Source: Tillus elongatus
Taxonomy: Eukaryota; Arthropoda; Insecta; Coleoptera; Cleridae
Direction of reading: 5' to 3'
Length of the DNA stretch: 64,000 bases
NCBI GenBank assembly: GCA_964006375.1
Contig: OZ023269.1
Location: forward strand, 132,610,047-132,674,046
The notes under the pieces were generated by a model, which ran no database searches, was not told where the DNA came from, and was given only the letters and a program-made list of their open reading frames with translations. Of this stretch, positions 50,901 through 64,000 are shown piece by piece (positions within the stretch are counted from its first letter, which is position 1; every line of letters begins with the position of its first letter). Made by a program: the position numbers and the translations under genes.

Positions 50901-53900
50901 TTTACAGCGGTGATTGCTACTCTGCTTACTGGTATTTAACTTGACTTGTGTACAAAAGAAAACATTTCATAAGTCGGTAAATGTTTGTCAGGCAGTTCCT
51001 CTACTTTTATTGTAAAATATGGTGGGTTGAATTGAGTTATCCAAATTGTTTTTCTCTTTTATGGACAGTATATTTATTATCATTAATATTAATTTCACGA
51101 AGAACCTTACAACGAGGTGGCCCTTACTCTTAGTGAGACTGATAAATATGATATTAAGGTATTTTTGGTCTCATTAGGAGGAAGGGATGCCTATAAAAGC
51201 AACGTACAGCTTCGAAAATGGTTTAAGTTATAAATGGTAGCTTGGCAAAATGAAACACAGCTTTAAAGTTGGTCAAGAAGAAGTTGTAGTCAAGGCTCCT
51301 AATGGTTCCCTTCGTTTAAACAGGTACCCATGAAAAGAACACTAGGAGCCAGATATGAAGGTAGACTTCCAAAATTTTAATTGGGTTTTAGATATTCTTT
51401 TATAAACTTTTACATTTTTAATTTTTCTATTGATTATCATTACACTTTTATTTTATTTTAATGTGTTTACGGCGGTGATTGCTACTCTGCATACTGGTAT
51501 TTAACGTGACTTGTGTACACACAAAAAAATCATTTCATTAGTTGGTAAGTGTTTCTCTGGCATTTCTTCTACTTTTATTGTAAAATATGGTGGGTTGAAT
51601 TGATTAATTAAAATTGTTTTTCACTTTTATAGACAGTATATTTATTATCGTTAATATTAATTTCACGAAGAACCTTACAACGAGGTGGCCCTTACTCTTA
51701 GTGAGACTGATAAATATGATATTAAGGTATTTTTGGTCTCATTAGGAGGAAGGGATGCCTATAAAAGCAACGTACAGCTTCGAGAATGGTTTAAGTTATA
51801 AATGGAAGCTTGGCAAAATGGAACACAGCTTTAAAGTTTGTCAAGAAGAAGTTGTAGTCAAGGCTCCTAATGGTTCCCTTCGTTTAAACAGGTACCCATG
51901 AAAAGAACACTAGGAGCCAGATATGAAGGTAGTCTTCCAAAATTTTAATTGGATTTTAGATACTTTTTATAAACTTTTACTTTTTAAATTTTTCTATTGA
52001 TTATCATTTCACTTTTATTTTATTTTAATGTGTTTACGGCGGTGATTGCTACTCTGCATACTGGTATTTAACGTGACTTGTGTACACACAAAAAAATCAT
52101 TTCATTAGTCGGTAAGTGTTTCTCTGGCATTTTTTCTACTTTTATTGTAAAATATGGTGGGTTGAATTGATTAATTAAAATTGTTTTTCTCTTTTATAGA
52201 CAGTATATTTATTATCATTAATATTAATTTCACGAAGAACCTTACAACGAGGTGGCCCTTACTCTTAGTGAGACTGATAAATATGATATTAAGGTATTTT
52301 TGGTCTCATTAGGAGGAAGGGATGCCTATAAAAGCAACGTACAGCTTCGAGAATCGTTTAAGTTATAAATGGTAGCTTGGCAAAATGGAACACAGCTTTG
52401 AAGTTTGTCAAGAAGAAGTTGTAGTCAAGCCTCCTAATGGTTCCCTTCGTTTAAACAGGTACCCATGAAAAGAACACTAGGAGCCAGATATGAAGGTAGT
52501 CTTCCAAAATTTTAATTGGGTTTTAGATATTTTTTTATAAACTTTTACATTTTTAATTTTTCCATTGATTATCATTACACTTTTATTTTATTTTAATGTG
52601 TTTACGGCGGTGATTGCTACTCTGCATACTGGTATTTAACGTGACTTGTGTACACACAAAAAAATCATTTCATTAGTCGGTAAGTGTTTCTCAGGCATTT
52701 TCTCTACTTTTATTGTAAAATATGGTGGGTTGAATTGATTAATTAAAATTGTTTTTCTCTTTTATAGGCAGTATATTTATTACCATTAATATTCATTTCA
52801 CGAAGAACCTTACAATGAGGTGGCCCTTACTCTTAGTGAGACTGATAAATATAATATTAAGGTATTTTCGCTCTCATTAGGAGGAAGGGATGCCTATAAA
52901 AGCAACGTACAGCTTCGAGAATGGTTTAAGTTATAAATGGAAGCTTGGCAAAATGGAACACAGCTTTAAAGTTTGTCAAGAAGAAGTTGTAGTCAAGGCT
53001 CCTAATGGTTCCCTTCGTTTAAACAGGTACCCATGAAAAGAACACTAGGAGCCAGGTATGAAGGTAGTCTTCCAAAATTTTAATTGGATTTTAGATATTT
53101 TTTATAAACTTTTATTTTTTTTAATTTTGCTATGGATTATCATTTTACTTTTATTTCAATTTAATGTGTTTACAGCGGTGATTGCTACTCTGCTTACTGG
53201 TATTTAACTTGACTTGTGTACAAAAGAAAACAGTTCATAAGTCGGTAAATGTTTGTCAGGCAGTTCCTCTACTTTTATTGTAAAATATGGTGGGTTGAAT
53301 TGAGTTATCCAAATTGTTTTTCTCTTTTATGGACAGTATATTTATTATCATTAATATTAATTTCACGAAGAACCTTACAACGAGGTGGCCCTTACTCTTA
53401 GTGAGACTGATAAATATGATATTAAGGTATTTTTGGTCTCATTAGGAGGAAGGGATGCCTATAAAAGCAACGTACAGCTTCGAAAATGGTTTAAGTTATA
53501 AATGGTAGCTTGGCAAAATGCAACACAGCTTTAAAGTTTGTCAAGAAGCAGTTGTAGTCAAGGCTCCTAATGGTTCCCTTCGTTTAAACAGGTACCCATG
53601 AAAAGAACACTAGGAGCCAGATATGAAGGTAGACTTCCAAAATTTTAATTGGGTTTTAGATATTCTTTTATAAACTTTTACATTTTTAATTTTTCTATTG
53701 ATTATCATTACACTTTTATTTTATTTTAATGTGTTTACGGCGGTGATTGCTACTCTGCATACTGGTATTTAACGTGACTTGTGTACACACAAAAAAATCA
53801 TTTCATTAGTCGGTAAGTGTTTCTCTGGCATTTTTTCTACTTTTATTGTAAAATATGGTGGGTTGAATTGATTAATTAAAATTGTTTTTCTCTTTTATAG

Positions 53901-56427
53901 ACAGTATATTTATTATCATTAATATTAATTTCACGAAGAACCTTACAACGAGGTGGCCCTTACTCTTAATGAGACTGATAAATATGATATTAAGGTATTT
54001 TTGGTCTCATTAGGAGGAAGGGATGCCTATAAAAGCAACGTACAGCTTCGAGAATGGTTTAAGTTATAAATGGAAGCTTGGCAAAATGGAACGCAGCTTT
54101 AAAGTTTGTCAAGAAGAAGTTGTAGTCAAGGCTCCTAATGGTTCCCTTCGTTTAAACAGGTACCCATGAAAAGAACACTAGGAGCCAGATATGAAGGTAG
54201 TCTTCCAAAATTTTATTTGGATTTTAGATATTTTTTATAAACTTTTACTTTTTTAATTTTGCTATGGATTATCATTTTACTTTTATTTCAATTTAATGTG
54301 TTTACAGCGGTGATTGCTACTCTGCTTACTGGTATTTAACTTGACTTGTGTACAAAAGAAAACATTTCATAAGTCGGTAAATGTTTGTCAGGCAGTTCCT
54401 CTACTTTTATTGTAAAATATGGTGGGTTGAATTGAGTTATCCAAATTGTTTTTCTCTTTTATGGACAGTATATTTATTATCATTAATATTAATTTCACGA
54501 AGAACCTTACAACGAGGTGGCCCTTACTCTTAGTGAGACTGATAAATATGATATTAAGGTATTTTTGGTCTCATTAGGAGGAAGGGATGCCTATAAAAGC
54601 AACGTACAGCTTCGAGAATCGTTTAAGTTATAAATGGTAGCTTGGCAAAATGGAACACAGCTTTGAAGTTTGTCAAGAAGAAGTTGTAGTCAAGCCTCCT
54701 AATGGTTCCCTTCGTTTAAACAGGTACCCATGAAAAGAACACTAGGAGCCAGATATGAAGGTAGTCTTCCAAAATTTTAATTGGGTTTTAGATATTTTTT
54801 TATAAACTTTTACATTTTTAATTTTTCCATTGATTATCATTACACTTTTATTTTATTTTAATGTGTTTACGGCGGTGATTGCTACTCTGCATACTGGTAT
54901 TTAACGTGACTTGTGTACACACAAAAAAATCATTTCATTAGTCGGTAAGTGTTTCTCAGGCATTTTCTCTACTTTTATTGTAAAATATGGTGGGTTGAAT
55001 TGATTAATTAAAATTGTTTTTCTCTTTTATAGGCAGTATATTTATTACCATTAATATTCATTTCACGAAGAACCTTACAATGAGGTGGCCCTTACTCTTA
55101 GTGAGACTGATAAATATAATATTAAGGTATTTTCGCTCTCATTAGGAGGAAGGGATGCCTATAAAAGCAACGTACAGCTTCGAGAATGGTTTAAGTTATA
55201 AATGGAAGCTTGGCAAAATGGAACACAGCTTTAAAGTTTGTCAAGAAGAAGTTGTAGTCAAGGCTCCTAATGGTTCCCTTCGTTTAAACAGGTACCCATG
55301 AAAAGAACACTAGGAGCCAGGTATGAAGGTAGTCTTCCAAAATTTTAATTGGATTTTAGATATTTTTATAAACTTTTACTTTTTTAATTTTGCTATGGAT
55401 TATCATTTTACTTTTATTTCAATTTAATGTGTTTACAGCGGTGATTGCTACTCTGCTTACTGGTATTTAACTTGACTTGTGTACAAAAGAAAACATTTCA
55501 TAAGTCGGTAAATGTTTGTCAGGCAGTTCCTCTACTTTTATTGTAAAATATGGTGGGTTGAATTGAGTTATCCAAATTGTTTTTCTCTTTTATGGACAGT
55601 ATATTTATTATCATTAATATTAATTTCACGAAGAACCTTACAACGAGGTGGCCCTTACTCTTAGTGAGACTGATAAATATGATATTAAGGTATTTTTGGT
55701 CTCATTAGGAGGAAGGGATGCCTATAAAAGCAACGTACAGCTTCGAAAATGGTTTAAGTTATAAATGGTAGCTTGGCAAAATGGAACACCTCTTTAAAGT
55801 TTGTCAAGAAGAAGTTGTAGTCAAGGCTCCTAATGGTTCCCTTCGTTTAAACAGGTACCCATGAAAAGAACACTAGGAGCCAGATATGAAGGTAGACTTC
55901 CAAAATTTTAATTGGGTTTTAGATATTCTTTTATAAACTTTTACATTTTTAATTTTTCTATTGATTATCATTACACTTTTATTTTATTTTAATGTGTTTA
56001 CGGCGGTGATTGCTACTCTGCATACTGGTATTTAACGTGACTTGTGTACACACAAAAAAATCATTTCATTAGTCGGTAAGTGTTTCTCTGGCATTTTTTC
56101 TACTTTTATTGTAAAATATGGTGGGTTGAATTGATTAATTAAAATTGTTTTTCTCTTTTATAGACAGTATATTTATTATCATTAATATTAATTTCACGAA
56201 GAACCTTACAACGAGGTGGCCCTTACTCTTAGTGAGACTGATAAATATGATATTAAGGTATTTTTGGTCTCATTAGGAGGAAGGGATGCCTATAAAAGCA
56301 ACGTACAGCTTCGAGAATGGTTTAAGTTATAAATGGAAGCTTGGCAAAATGGAACACAGCTTTAAAGTTTGTCAAGAAGAAGTTGTAGTCAAGGCTCCTA
56401 ATGGTTCCCTTCGTTTAAACAGGTACC
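47922..56427 (+). repeat. satellite higher-order block X, copy 2 (15 units, 8506 bp)
   Basis: Same unit order and lengths as X copy 1, offset by 23,262 bp, with one length differing by a base (565 instead of 564, from a longer T run near 53115). It shares the private marks of copy 1: AAAATGAAACACAGC (about 51248), AAAATGCAACACAGC with AAGAAGCAGTTG (about 53514-53553) and CTCTTAATGAGACTG (about 53963). Confidence 0.88.
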
Positions 56428-59400
56428 CATGAAAAGAACACTAGGAGCCAGATATGAAGGTAGTCTTCCAAAATTTTAATTGGATTTTAGATACTTTTTA
56501 TAAACTTTTACTTTTTAAATTTTTCTATTGATTATCATTTCACTTTTATTTTATTTTAATGTGTTTACGGCGGTGATTGCTACTCTGCATACTGGTATTT
56601 AACGTGACTTGTGTACACACAAAAAAATCATTTCATTAGTCGGTAAGTGTTTCTCAGGCATTTTCTCTACTTTTATTGTAAAATATGGTGGGTTGAATTG
56701 ATTAATTAAAATTGTTTTTCTCTTTTATAGGCAGTATATATTAATTATCATTAATATTTATTTCAGGAAGAACCTTACAATGAGGTGGCCCTTACTCTTA
56801 GTGAGACTGATAAATATGATATTAAGGTATTTTCGCTCTCATTAGGAGAAAGGGATGCCTATAAAAGCAACGTACAGCTTCGAGAATGGTTTAAGTTATA
56901 AATGGTAGCTTGGCAAAATGGAACACAGCTTTAAAAGCTTGTCAAGAATAAGTTGTCGTAGTCACGGCTCCTAATGGTTCCCTTCGTTTAAACAGGTGCC
57001 CATGAAAAGAACACTAGGAGCCAGATATAAAGGTAGTCTTCCAAAATTTTAATTGGATTTTAGACATTTTTTTATAAACTTTTACATTTTTAATTTTTCT
57101 ATTGATTATCATTACACTTTTATTTTATTTTAATGTGTTTACGGCGGTGATTGCTACATTGCATACTGGTATTTAACTTGACTTGTGTACAACAGAAAAC
57201 TTTTCATAAGTCGGTAAATGTTTCTCAGGCAGTTCCTCTACTTTTATTGTAAAATATGGTGGATTGAATTGAGTAATTAAAATTGTTCTTCTTTTTTATA
57301 GGCAGGATATTTATTATCATTAATATTCATTTCACGAAGAACCTTACAATGAGGTGGCCCTTACTCTTAGTGAGACTGATAAATATGATATTAAGGTATT
57401 TTTGGTCTCATTAGGAGGAAGGGATGCCTATAAAAGCAACGTACAGCTTCGAGAATGGTTTAAGTTATAAATGGTAGCTTGGCAAAATGGAACACAGCTT
57501 TAAAGTGTGTCAAGAAAAAGTTGTAGTCATGGCTCCTAATGGTTCCCTTCGTTTAAACAGGTACCCATGAAAAGAACACTAGGAGCCAGATATGAAGGTA
57601 GTCTTCCAAAATTTTAATTGGATTTTAGATATATTTCATAAACTTTTACTTTTTTAATTTTGCTATGAATTATCATTTTACTTTTATTTCATTTTAATGT
57701 GTTTACGGTGGTGATTGCTACTCTGCATACTGGTATTTAACTTGACTTGTGTGCACGCAAAAAAATCATTTCATTAGTCGATAAATGTTTCTCAGGCATT
57801 TCCTTTACTTTTATTGTAAAATATGGTGGGTTGAATTGAGTAATTAAAATTGTTCTTCTTTTTTATAGGCAGGATATTTATTATCATTAATATTCATTTC
57901 ACGAAGAACCTTACAATGAGGTGGCCCTTACTCTTAGTGAGACTGATAAATATGATATTAAGGTATTTTTGGTCTCATTAGGAGGAAGGGATGCCTATAA
58001 AAGCAACGTACAGCTTCGAGAATGGTTTAAGTTATAAATGGAAGCTTGGCAAAATGGAACACAGCTTTAAAGTTTGTCAAGAAGAAGTTGTAGTCAAGGC
58101 TCCTAATGGTTCCCTTCGTTTAAACAGGTACCCATGAAAAGAACACTAGGAGCCAGATATGAAGGTAGTCTTCCAAAATTTTAATTGGATTTTAGATACT
58201 TTTTATAAACTTTTACTTTTTAAATTTTTCTATTGATTATCATTTCACTTTTATTTTATTTTAATGTGTTTACGGCGGTGATTGCTACTCTGCATACTGG
58301 TATTTAACGTGACTTGTGTACACACAAAAAAATCATTTCATTAGTCGGTAAGTGTTTCTCAGGCATTTTCTCTACTTTTATTGTAAAATATGGTGGGTTG
58401 AATTGATTAATTAAAATTGTTTTTCTCTTTTATAGGCAGTATATATTAATTATCATTAATATTTATTTCAGGAAGAACCTTACAATGAGGTGGCCCTTAC
58501 TCTTAGTGAGACTGATAAATATAATATTAAGGTATTTTCGCTCTCATTAGGAGGAAGGGATGCCTATAAAAGCAAAGTGCAGCTTCGAGAATGATTTAAG
58601 TTATAAATGGTAGCTTGGCAAAATGGAACACAGCTTTAAAAGCTTGTCAAGAATAAGTTGTCGTAGTCACGGCTCCTAATGGTTCCCTTCGTTTAAACAG
58701 GTGCCCATGAAAAGTACACTAGGAGCCAGATATAAAGGTAGTCTTCCAAAATTTTAATTGGATTTTAGACATTTTTTTATAAACTTTTACATTTTTAATT
58801 TTTCTATTGATTATCATTACACTTTTATTTTATTTTAATGTGTTTACGGCGGTGATTGCTACATTGCATACTGGTATTTAACTTGACTTGTGTACAACAG
58901 AAAACTTTTCATAAGTCGGTAAATGTTTCTCAGGCAGTTCCTCTACTTTTATTGTAAAATATGGTGGATTGAATTGAGTAATTAAAATTGTTCTTCTTTT
59001 TTATAGGCAGGATATTTATTATCATTAATATTCATTTCACGAAGAACCTTACAATGAGGTGGCCCTTACTCTTAGTGAGACTGATAAATATGATATTAAG
59101 GTATTTTTGGTCTCATTAGGAGGAAGGGATGCCTATAAAAGCAACGTACAGCTTCGAGAATGGTTTAAGTTATAAATGGTAGCTTGGCAAAATGGAACAC
59201 AGCTTTAAAGTGTGTCAAGAAAAAGTTGTAGTCATGGCTCCTAATGGTTCCCTTCGTTTAAACAGGTGCCCATGAAAAGAAAACTAGGAGCCAGATATAA
59301 AGGTAGTCTTCCAAAATTTTAATTGGATTTTAGATATTTTTCATAAACTTTTACTTTTTTAATTTTGCTATGAATTATCATTTTACTTTTATTTCATTTT

Positions 59401-62101
59401 AATGTGTTTACGGTGGTGATTGCTACTCTGCATACTGGTATTTAACTTGACTTGTGTGCACGCAAAAAAATCATTTCATTAGTCGATAAATGTTTCTCAG
59501 GCATTTCCTTTACTTTTATTGTAAAATATGGTGGGTTGAATTGAGTAATTAAAATTGTTCTTCTTTTTTATAGGCAGGATATTTATTATCATTAATATTC
59601 ATTTCACGAAGAACCTTACAATGAGGTGGCCCTTACTCTTAGTGAGACTGATAAATATGATATTAAGGTATTTTTGGTCTCATTAGGAGGAAGGGATGCC
59701 TATAAAAGCAACGTACAGCTTCGAGAATGGTTTAAGTTATAAATGGAAGCTTGGCAAAATGGAACACAGCTTTAAAGTTTGTCAAGAAGAAGTTGTAGTC
59801 AAGGCTCCTAATGGTTCCCTTCGTTTAAACAGGTACCCATGAAAAGAACACTAGGAGCCAGATATGAAGGTAGTCTTCCAAAATTTTAATTTGATTTTAG
59901 ATATTTTTTATAAACTTTTACTTTTTTAATTTTGCTATGGATTATCATTTTACTTTTATTTCATTTTAAAGTGTTTACAGCGGTGATTGCTACTCTGCTT
60001 ACTGGTATTTAACTTGACTTGTGTACAAAAGAAAACATTTCATAAGTCGGTAAATGTTTGTCAGGCAGTTCCTCTACTTTTATTGTAAAACATGGTGGGT
60101 TGAATTGAGTTATCCAAATTGTTTTTCTCTTTTATAGACAGTATATTTATTATCATCAATATTAATTTCACGAAGAACTTTACAACGAGGTGGCCCTTAC
60201 TCTTAGTGAGACTGATAAATATGATATTAAGGTATTTTTGGTCTCATTAGGAGGAAGGGATGCCTATAAAAGCAGCGTACAGCTTCGAGAATGGTTTAAG
60301 TTATAAATGGTAGCTTGGCAAAATGGAACACAGCTTTAAAGTTTGTCAAGAAGAAGTTGTAGTCAAGGCTCCTAATGGTTCCCTTCGTTTAAACAGGTAC
60401 CCATGAAAAGAACACTAGGAGCCAGATATGAAGGTAGTCTTCCAAAATTTTAATTGGGTTTTAGATATTCTTTTATAAACTTTTACATTTTTAATTTTTC
60501 TATTGATTATCATTACACTTTTATTTTATTTTAATGTGTTTGCGGCTGTGATTGCTACTCTGCATACTGGTATTTAACGTGACTTGTGTACACACAAAAA
60601 AATCATTTCATTAGTCGGTAAGTGTTTCTCAGGCATTTTCTCTACTTTTATTGTAAAATATGGTGGGTTGAATTGATTAATTAAAATTGTTTTTCTCTTT
60701 TATAGGCAGTATATTTATTACCATTAATATTCATTTCACGAAGAACCTTACAATGAGGTGGCCCTTACTCTTAGTGAGACTGATAAATATAATATTAAGG
60801 TATTTTCGCTCTCATTAGGAGGAAGGGATGCCTATAAAAGCAACGTACAGCTTCGAGAATGGTTTAAGTTATAAATGGAAGCTTGGCAAAATGGAACACA
60901 GCTTTAAAGTTTGTCAAGAAGAAGTTGTAGTCAAGGCTCCTAATGGTTCCCTTCGTTTAAACAGGTACCCATGAAAAGAACACTAGGAGCCAGATATGAA
61001 GGTAGTCTTCCAAAATTTTATTTGGATTTTAGATATTTTTTATAAACTTTTACTTTTTTAATTTTGCTATGGATTATCATTTTACTTTTATTTCAATTTA
61101 ATGTGTTTACAGCGGTGATTGCTACTCTGCTTACTGGTATTTAACTTGACTTGTGTACAAAAGAAAACATTTCATAAGTCGGTAAATGTTTGTCAGGCAG
61201 TTCCTCTACTTTTATTGTAAAATATGGTGGGTTGAATTGAGTTATCCAAATTGTTTTTCTCTTTTATGGACAGTATATTTATTATCATTAATATTAATTT
61301 CACGAAGAACCTTACAACGAGGTGGCCCTTACTCTTAGTGAGACTGATAAATATGATATTAAGGTATTTTTGGTCTCATTAGGAGGAAGGGATGCCTATA
61401 AAAGCAACGTACAGCTTCGAAAATGGTTTAAGTTATAAATGGTAGCTTGGCAAAATGGAACACAGCTTTAAAGTTTGTCAAGAAGAAGTTGTAGTCAAGG
61501 CTCCTAATGGTTCCCTTCGTTTAAACAGGTACCCATGAAAAGAACACTAGGAGCCAGATATGAAGGTAGACTTCCAAAATTTTAATTGGGTTTTAGATAT
61601 TCTTTTATAAACTTTTACATTTTTAATTTTTCTATTGATTATCATTACACTTTTATTTTATTTTAATGTGTTTACGGCGGTGATTGCTACTCTGCATACT
61701 GGTATTTAACGTGACTTGTGTACACACAAAAAAATCATTTCATTAGTCGGTAAGTGTTTCTCTGGCATTTTTTCTACTTTCATTGTAAAATATGGTGGGT
61801 TGAATTGATTAATTAAAATTGTTTTTCTCTTTTATAGACAGTATATTTATTATCATTAATATTAATTTCACGAAGAACCTTACAACGAGGTGGCCCTTAC
61901 TCTTAGTGAGACTGATAAATATGATATTAAGGTATTTTTGGTCTCATTAGGAGGAAGGGATGCCTATAAAAGCAACGTACAGCTTCGAGAATGGTTTAAG
62001 TTATAAATGGAAGCTTGGCAAAATGGAACACAGCTTTAAAGTTTGTCAAGAAGAAGTTGTAGTCAAGGCTCCTAATGGTTCCCTTCGTTTAAACAGGTAC
62101 C
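56428..62101 (+). repeat. satellite higher-order block Y', shortened (10 units, 5674 bp)
   Basis: Two instead of three a-c-d trimers (56428 and 58133) followed by Q (59838-62101). This is exactly one 1705-bp trimer shorter than block Y, as expected from unequal exchange between trimers. Confidence 0.85.
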
Positions 62102-64000
62102 CATGAAAAGAACACTAGGAGCCAGATATGAAGGTAGTCTTCCAAAATTTTAATTGGATTTTAGATACTTTTTATAAACTTTTACTTTTTAAATTTTTCT
62201 ATTGATTATCATTTCACTTTTATTTTATTTTAATGTGTTTACGGCGGTGATTGCTACTCTGCATACTGGTATTTAACGTGACTTGTGTACACACAAAAAA
62301 ATCATTTCATTAGTCGGTAAGTGTTTCTCAGGCATTTTCTCTACTTTTATTGTAAAATATGGTGGGTTGAATTGATTAATTAAAATTGTTTTTCTCTTTT
62401 ATAGGCAGTATATATTAATTATCATTAATATTTATTTCATGAAGAACCTTACAATGAGGTGGCCCTTACTCTTAGTGAGACTGATAAATATGATATTAAG
62501 GTATTTTCGCTCTCATTAGGAGAAAGGGATGCCTATAAAAGCAACGTACAGCTTCGAGAATGGTTTAAGTTATAAATGGTAGCTTGGCAAAATGGAACAC
62601 AGCTTTAAAAGCTTGTCAAGAATAAGTTGTCGTAGTCACGGCTCCTAATGGTTCCCTTCGTTTAAACAGGTGCCCATGAAAAGAACACTAGGAGCCAGAT
62701 ATAAAGGTAGTCTTCCAAAATTTTAATTGGATTTTAGACATTTTTTTATAAACTTTTACATTTTTAATTTTTCTATTGATTATCATTACACTTTTATTTT
62801 ATTTTAATGTGTTTACGGCGGTGATTGCTACATTGCATACTGGTATTTAACTTGACTTGTGTACAACAGAAAACTTTTCATAAGTCGGTAAATGTTTCTC
62901 AGGCAGTTCCTCTACTTTTATTGTAAAATATGGTGGATTGAATTGAGTAATTAAAATTGTTCTTCTTTTTTATAGGCAGGATATTTATTATCATTAATAT
63001 TCATTTCACGAAGAACCTTACAATGAGGTGGCCCTTACTCTTAGTGAGACTGATAAATATGATATTAAGGTATTTTTGGTCTCATTAGGAGGAAGGGATG
63101 CCTATAAAAGCAACGTACAGCTTCGAGAATGGTTTAAGTTATAAATGGTAGCTTGGCAAAATGGAACACAGCTTTAAAGTGTGTCAAGAAAAAGTTGTAG
63201 TCATGGCTCCTAATGGTTCCCTTCGTTTAAACAGGTACCCATGAAAAGAACACTAGGAGCCAGATATGAAGGTAGTCTTCCAAAATTTTAATTGGATTTT
63301 AGATATTTTTCATAAACTTTTACTTTTTTAATTTTGCTATGAATTATCATTTTACTTTTATTTCATTTTAATGTGTTTACGGTGGTGATTGCTACTCTGC
63401 ATACTGGTATTTAACTTGACTTGTGTGCACGCAAAAAAATCATTTCATTAGTCGATAAATGTTTCTCAGGCATTTCCTTTACTTTTATTGTAAAATATGG
63501 TGGGTTGAATTGAGTAATTAAAATTGTTCTTCTTTTTTATAGGCAGGATATTTATTATCATTAATATTCATTTCACGAAGAACCTTACAATGAGGTGGCC
63601 CTTACTCTTAGTGAGACTGATAAATATGATATTAAGGTATTTTTGGTCTCATTAGGAGGAAGGGATGCCTATAAAAGCAACGTACAGCTTCGAGAATGGT
63701 TTAAGTTATAAATGGAAGCTTGGCAAAATGGAACACAGCTTTAAAGTTTGTCAAGAAGAAGTTGTAGTCAAGGCTCCTAATGGTTCCCTTCGTTTAAACA
63801 GGTACCCATGAAAAGAACACTAGGAGCCAGATATGAAGGTAGTCTTCCAAAATTTTAATTGGATTTTAGATACTTTTTATAAACTTTTACTTTTTAAATT
63901 TTTCTATTGATTATCATTTCACTTTTATTTTATTTTAATGTGTTTACGGCGGTGATTGCTACTCTGCATACTGGTATTTAACGTGACTTGTGTACACACA
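62102..64000 (+). repeat. satellite higher-order block X, copy 3 (first 3 units and part of the fourth)
   Basis: Starts with an a-c-d trimer (573, 565, 567). Its first unit carries TATTTCATGAAGAACC, shared only with the first units of X copies 1 and 2 (about 24994 and 48256). The block is cut by the window edge. Confidence 0.8.

Larger units (their letters stand above)
12717..64000 (+). repeat. satellite array, unit about 567 bp, 90 complete copies plus a partial one, higher-order structured
   Basis: The anchor CATGAAAAGAACACTAGGAG occurs head-to-tail from 12734 to 63807. I located 91 successive anchors with spacings of 554-577 bp, mean 567.5; within the interior the spacings are restricted to 563-568 and 573. 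No unrelated DNA interrupts the array, and it continues past the window edge. Each unit has an AT-rich part of about 300 bp with A-tracts and a less AT-rich, better conserved block of about 265 bp (for example 15332-15596). Nearly every unit has the palindrome GTTTAAAC just before the anchor. Four main variants can be told apart after TTGACTTGTGT or ACGTGACTTGTGT: a (ACACACAAAAAAATC), b (ACAAAAGAAAACATTTC), c (ACAACAGAAAA) and d (GCACGCAAAAAAATC). No reading frame above 60 codons exists in it on either strand. Not recognised as a known family. Confidence 0.97.

Noticed and set aside
12717..64000. CRISPR array or rRNA/histone gene cluster
   Set aside because: Units are directly adjacent with no spacers and no coding or rRNA signature; the host is eukaryotic.
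12717..64000. Centromere call based on a CENP-B box
   Set aside because: No sequence of the form TTCGnnnnAnnCGGG was seen in the unit; nothing in the sequence alone proves centromere function.

Overview
The window is eukaryotic, AT-rich and loaded with transposons. It most likely comes from an arthropod, probably an insect. Two small minus-strand exons with good GT/AG borders and compatible phase encode part of a K-Cl cotransporter (SLC12 family, insect kcc). No prokaryotic feature was seen.

Layout. Positions 1-4718 hold the two kcc exons (827-1014 and 4483-4718, minus strand) and introns littered with relics: a broken DUF7869-like protein fragment, a LINE fragment (plus strand) and a jockey-like reverse-transcriptase fragment (minus strand). 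Positions 4719-8410 contain an AT-rich 554-bp-period duplication, two tRNA-derived SINEs, an RTE-like 3' tail, two long (TA)n microsatellites and a second dead reverse-transcriptase fragment, which one of the microsatellites interrupts. Positions 8411-12640 hold a nearly full-length but decayed R1-clade-like LINE (gag-like ORF1 with zinc knuckles; ORF2 with endonuclease, reverse transcriptase and C-terminal Cys/His motif), bordered on both sides by copies of a 194-bp repeat.

From about 12717 to the right edge (more than 51 kb, 80% of the window) there is one uninterrupted head-to-tail satellite array: 90 complete units averaging 567.5 bp plus a partial 91st. It has nested higher-order structure: unit variants (about 563-573 bp) form a trimer (1705 bp) and a dimer (about 1132 bp). 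These form 13-unit (7378 bp) and 15-unit (8505 bp) blocks, which are arranged so that a 41-unit, 23,262-bp segment recurs almost unchanged. The left edge is more diverged and less regular than the interior.

How the parts relate: kcc is transcribed leftward and the exon at 4483-4718 is internal, so the missing upstream exons should lie to the right. If the assembly and gene are intact, the LINE and the whole satellite array sit inside a kcc intron. Apart from kcc, no gene in the window looks functional. The array carries no long reading frame, although each unit contains a roughly 265-bp exon-like block.
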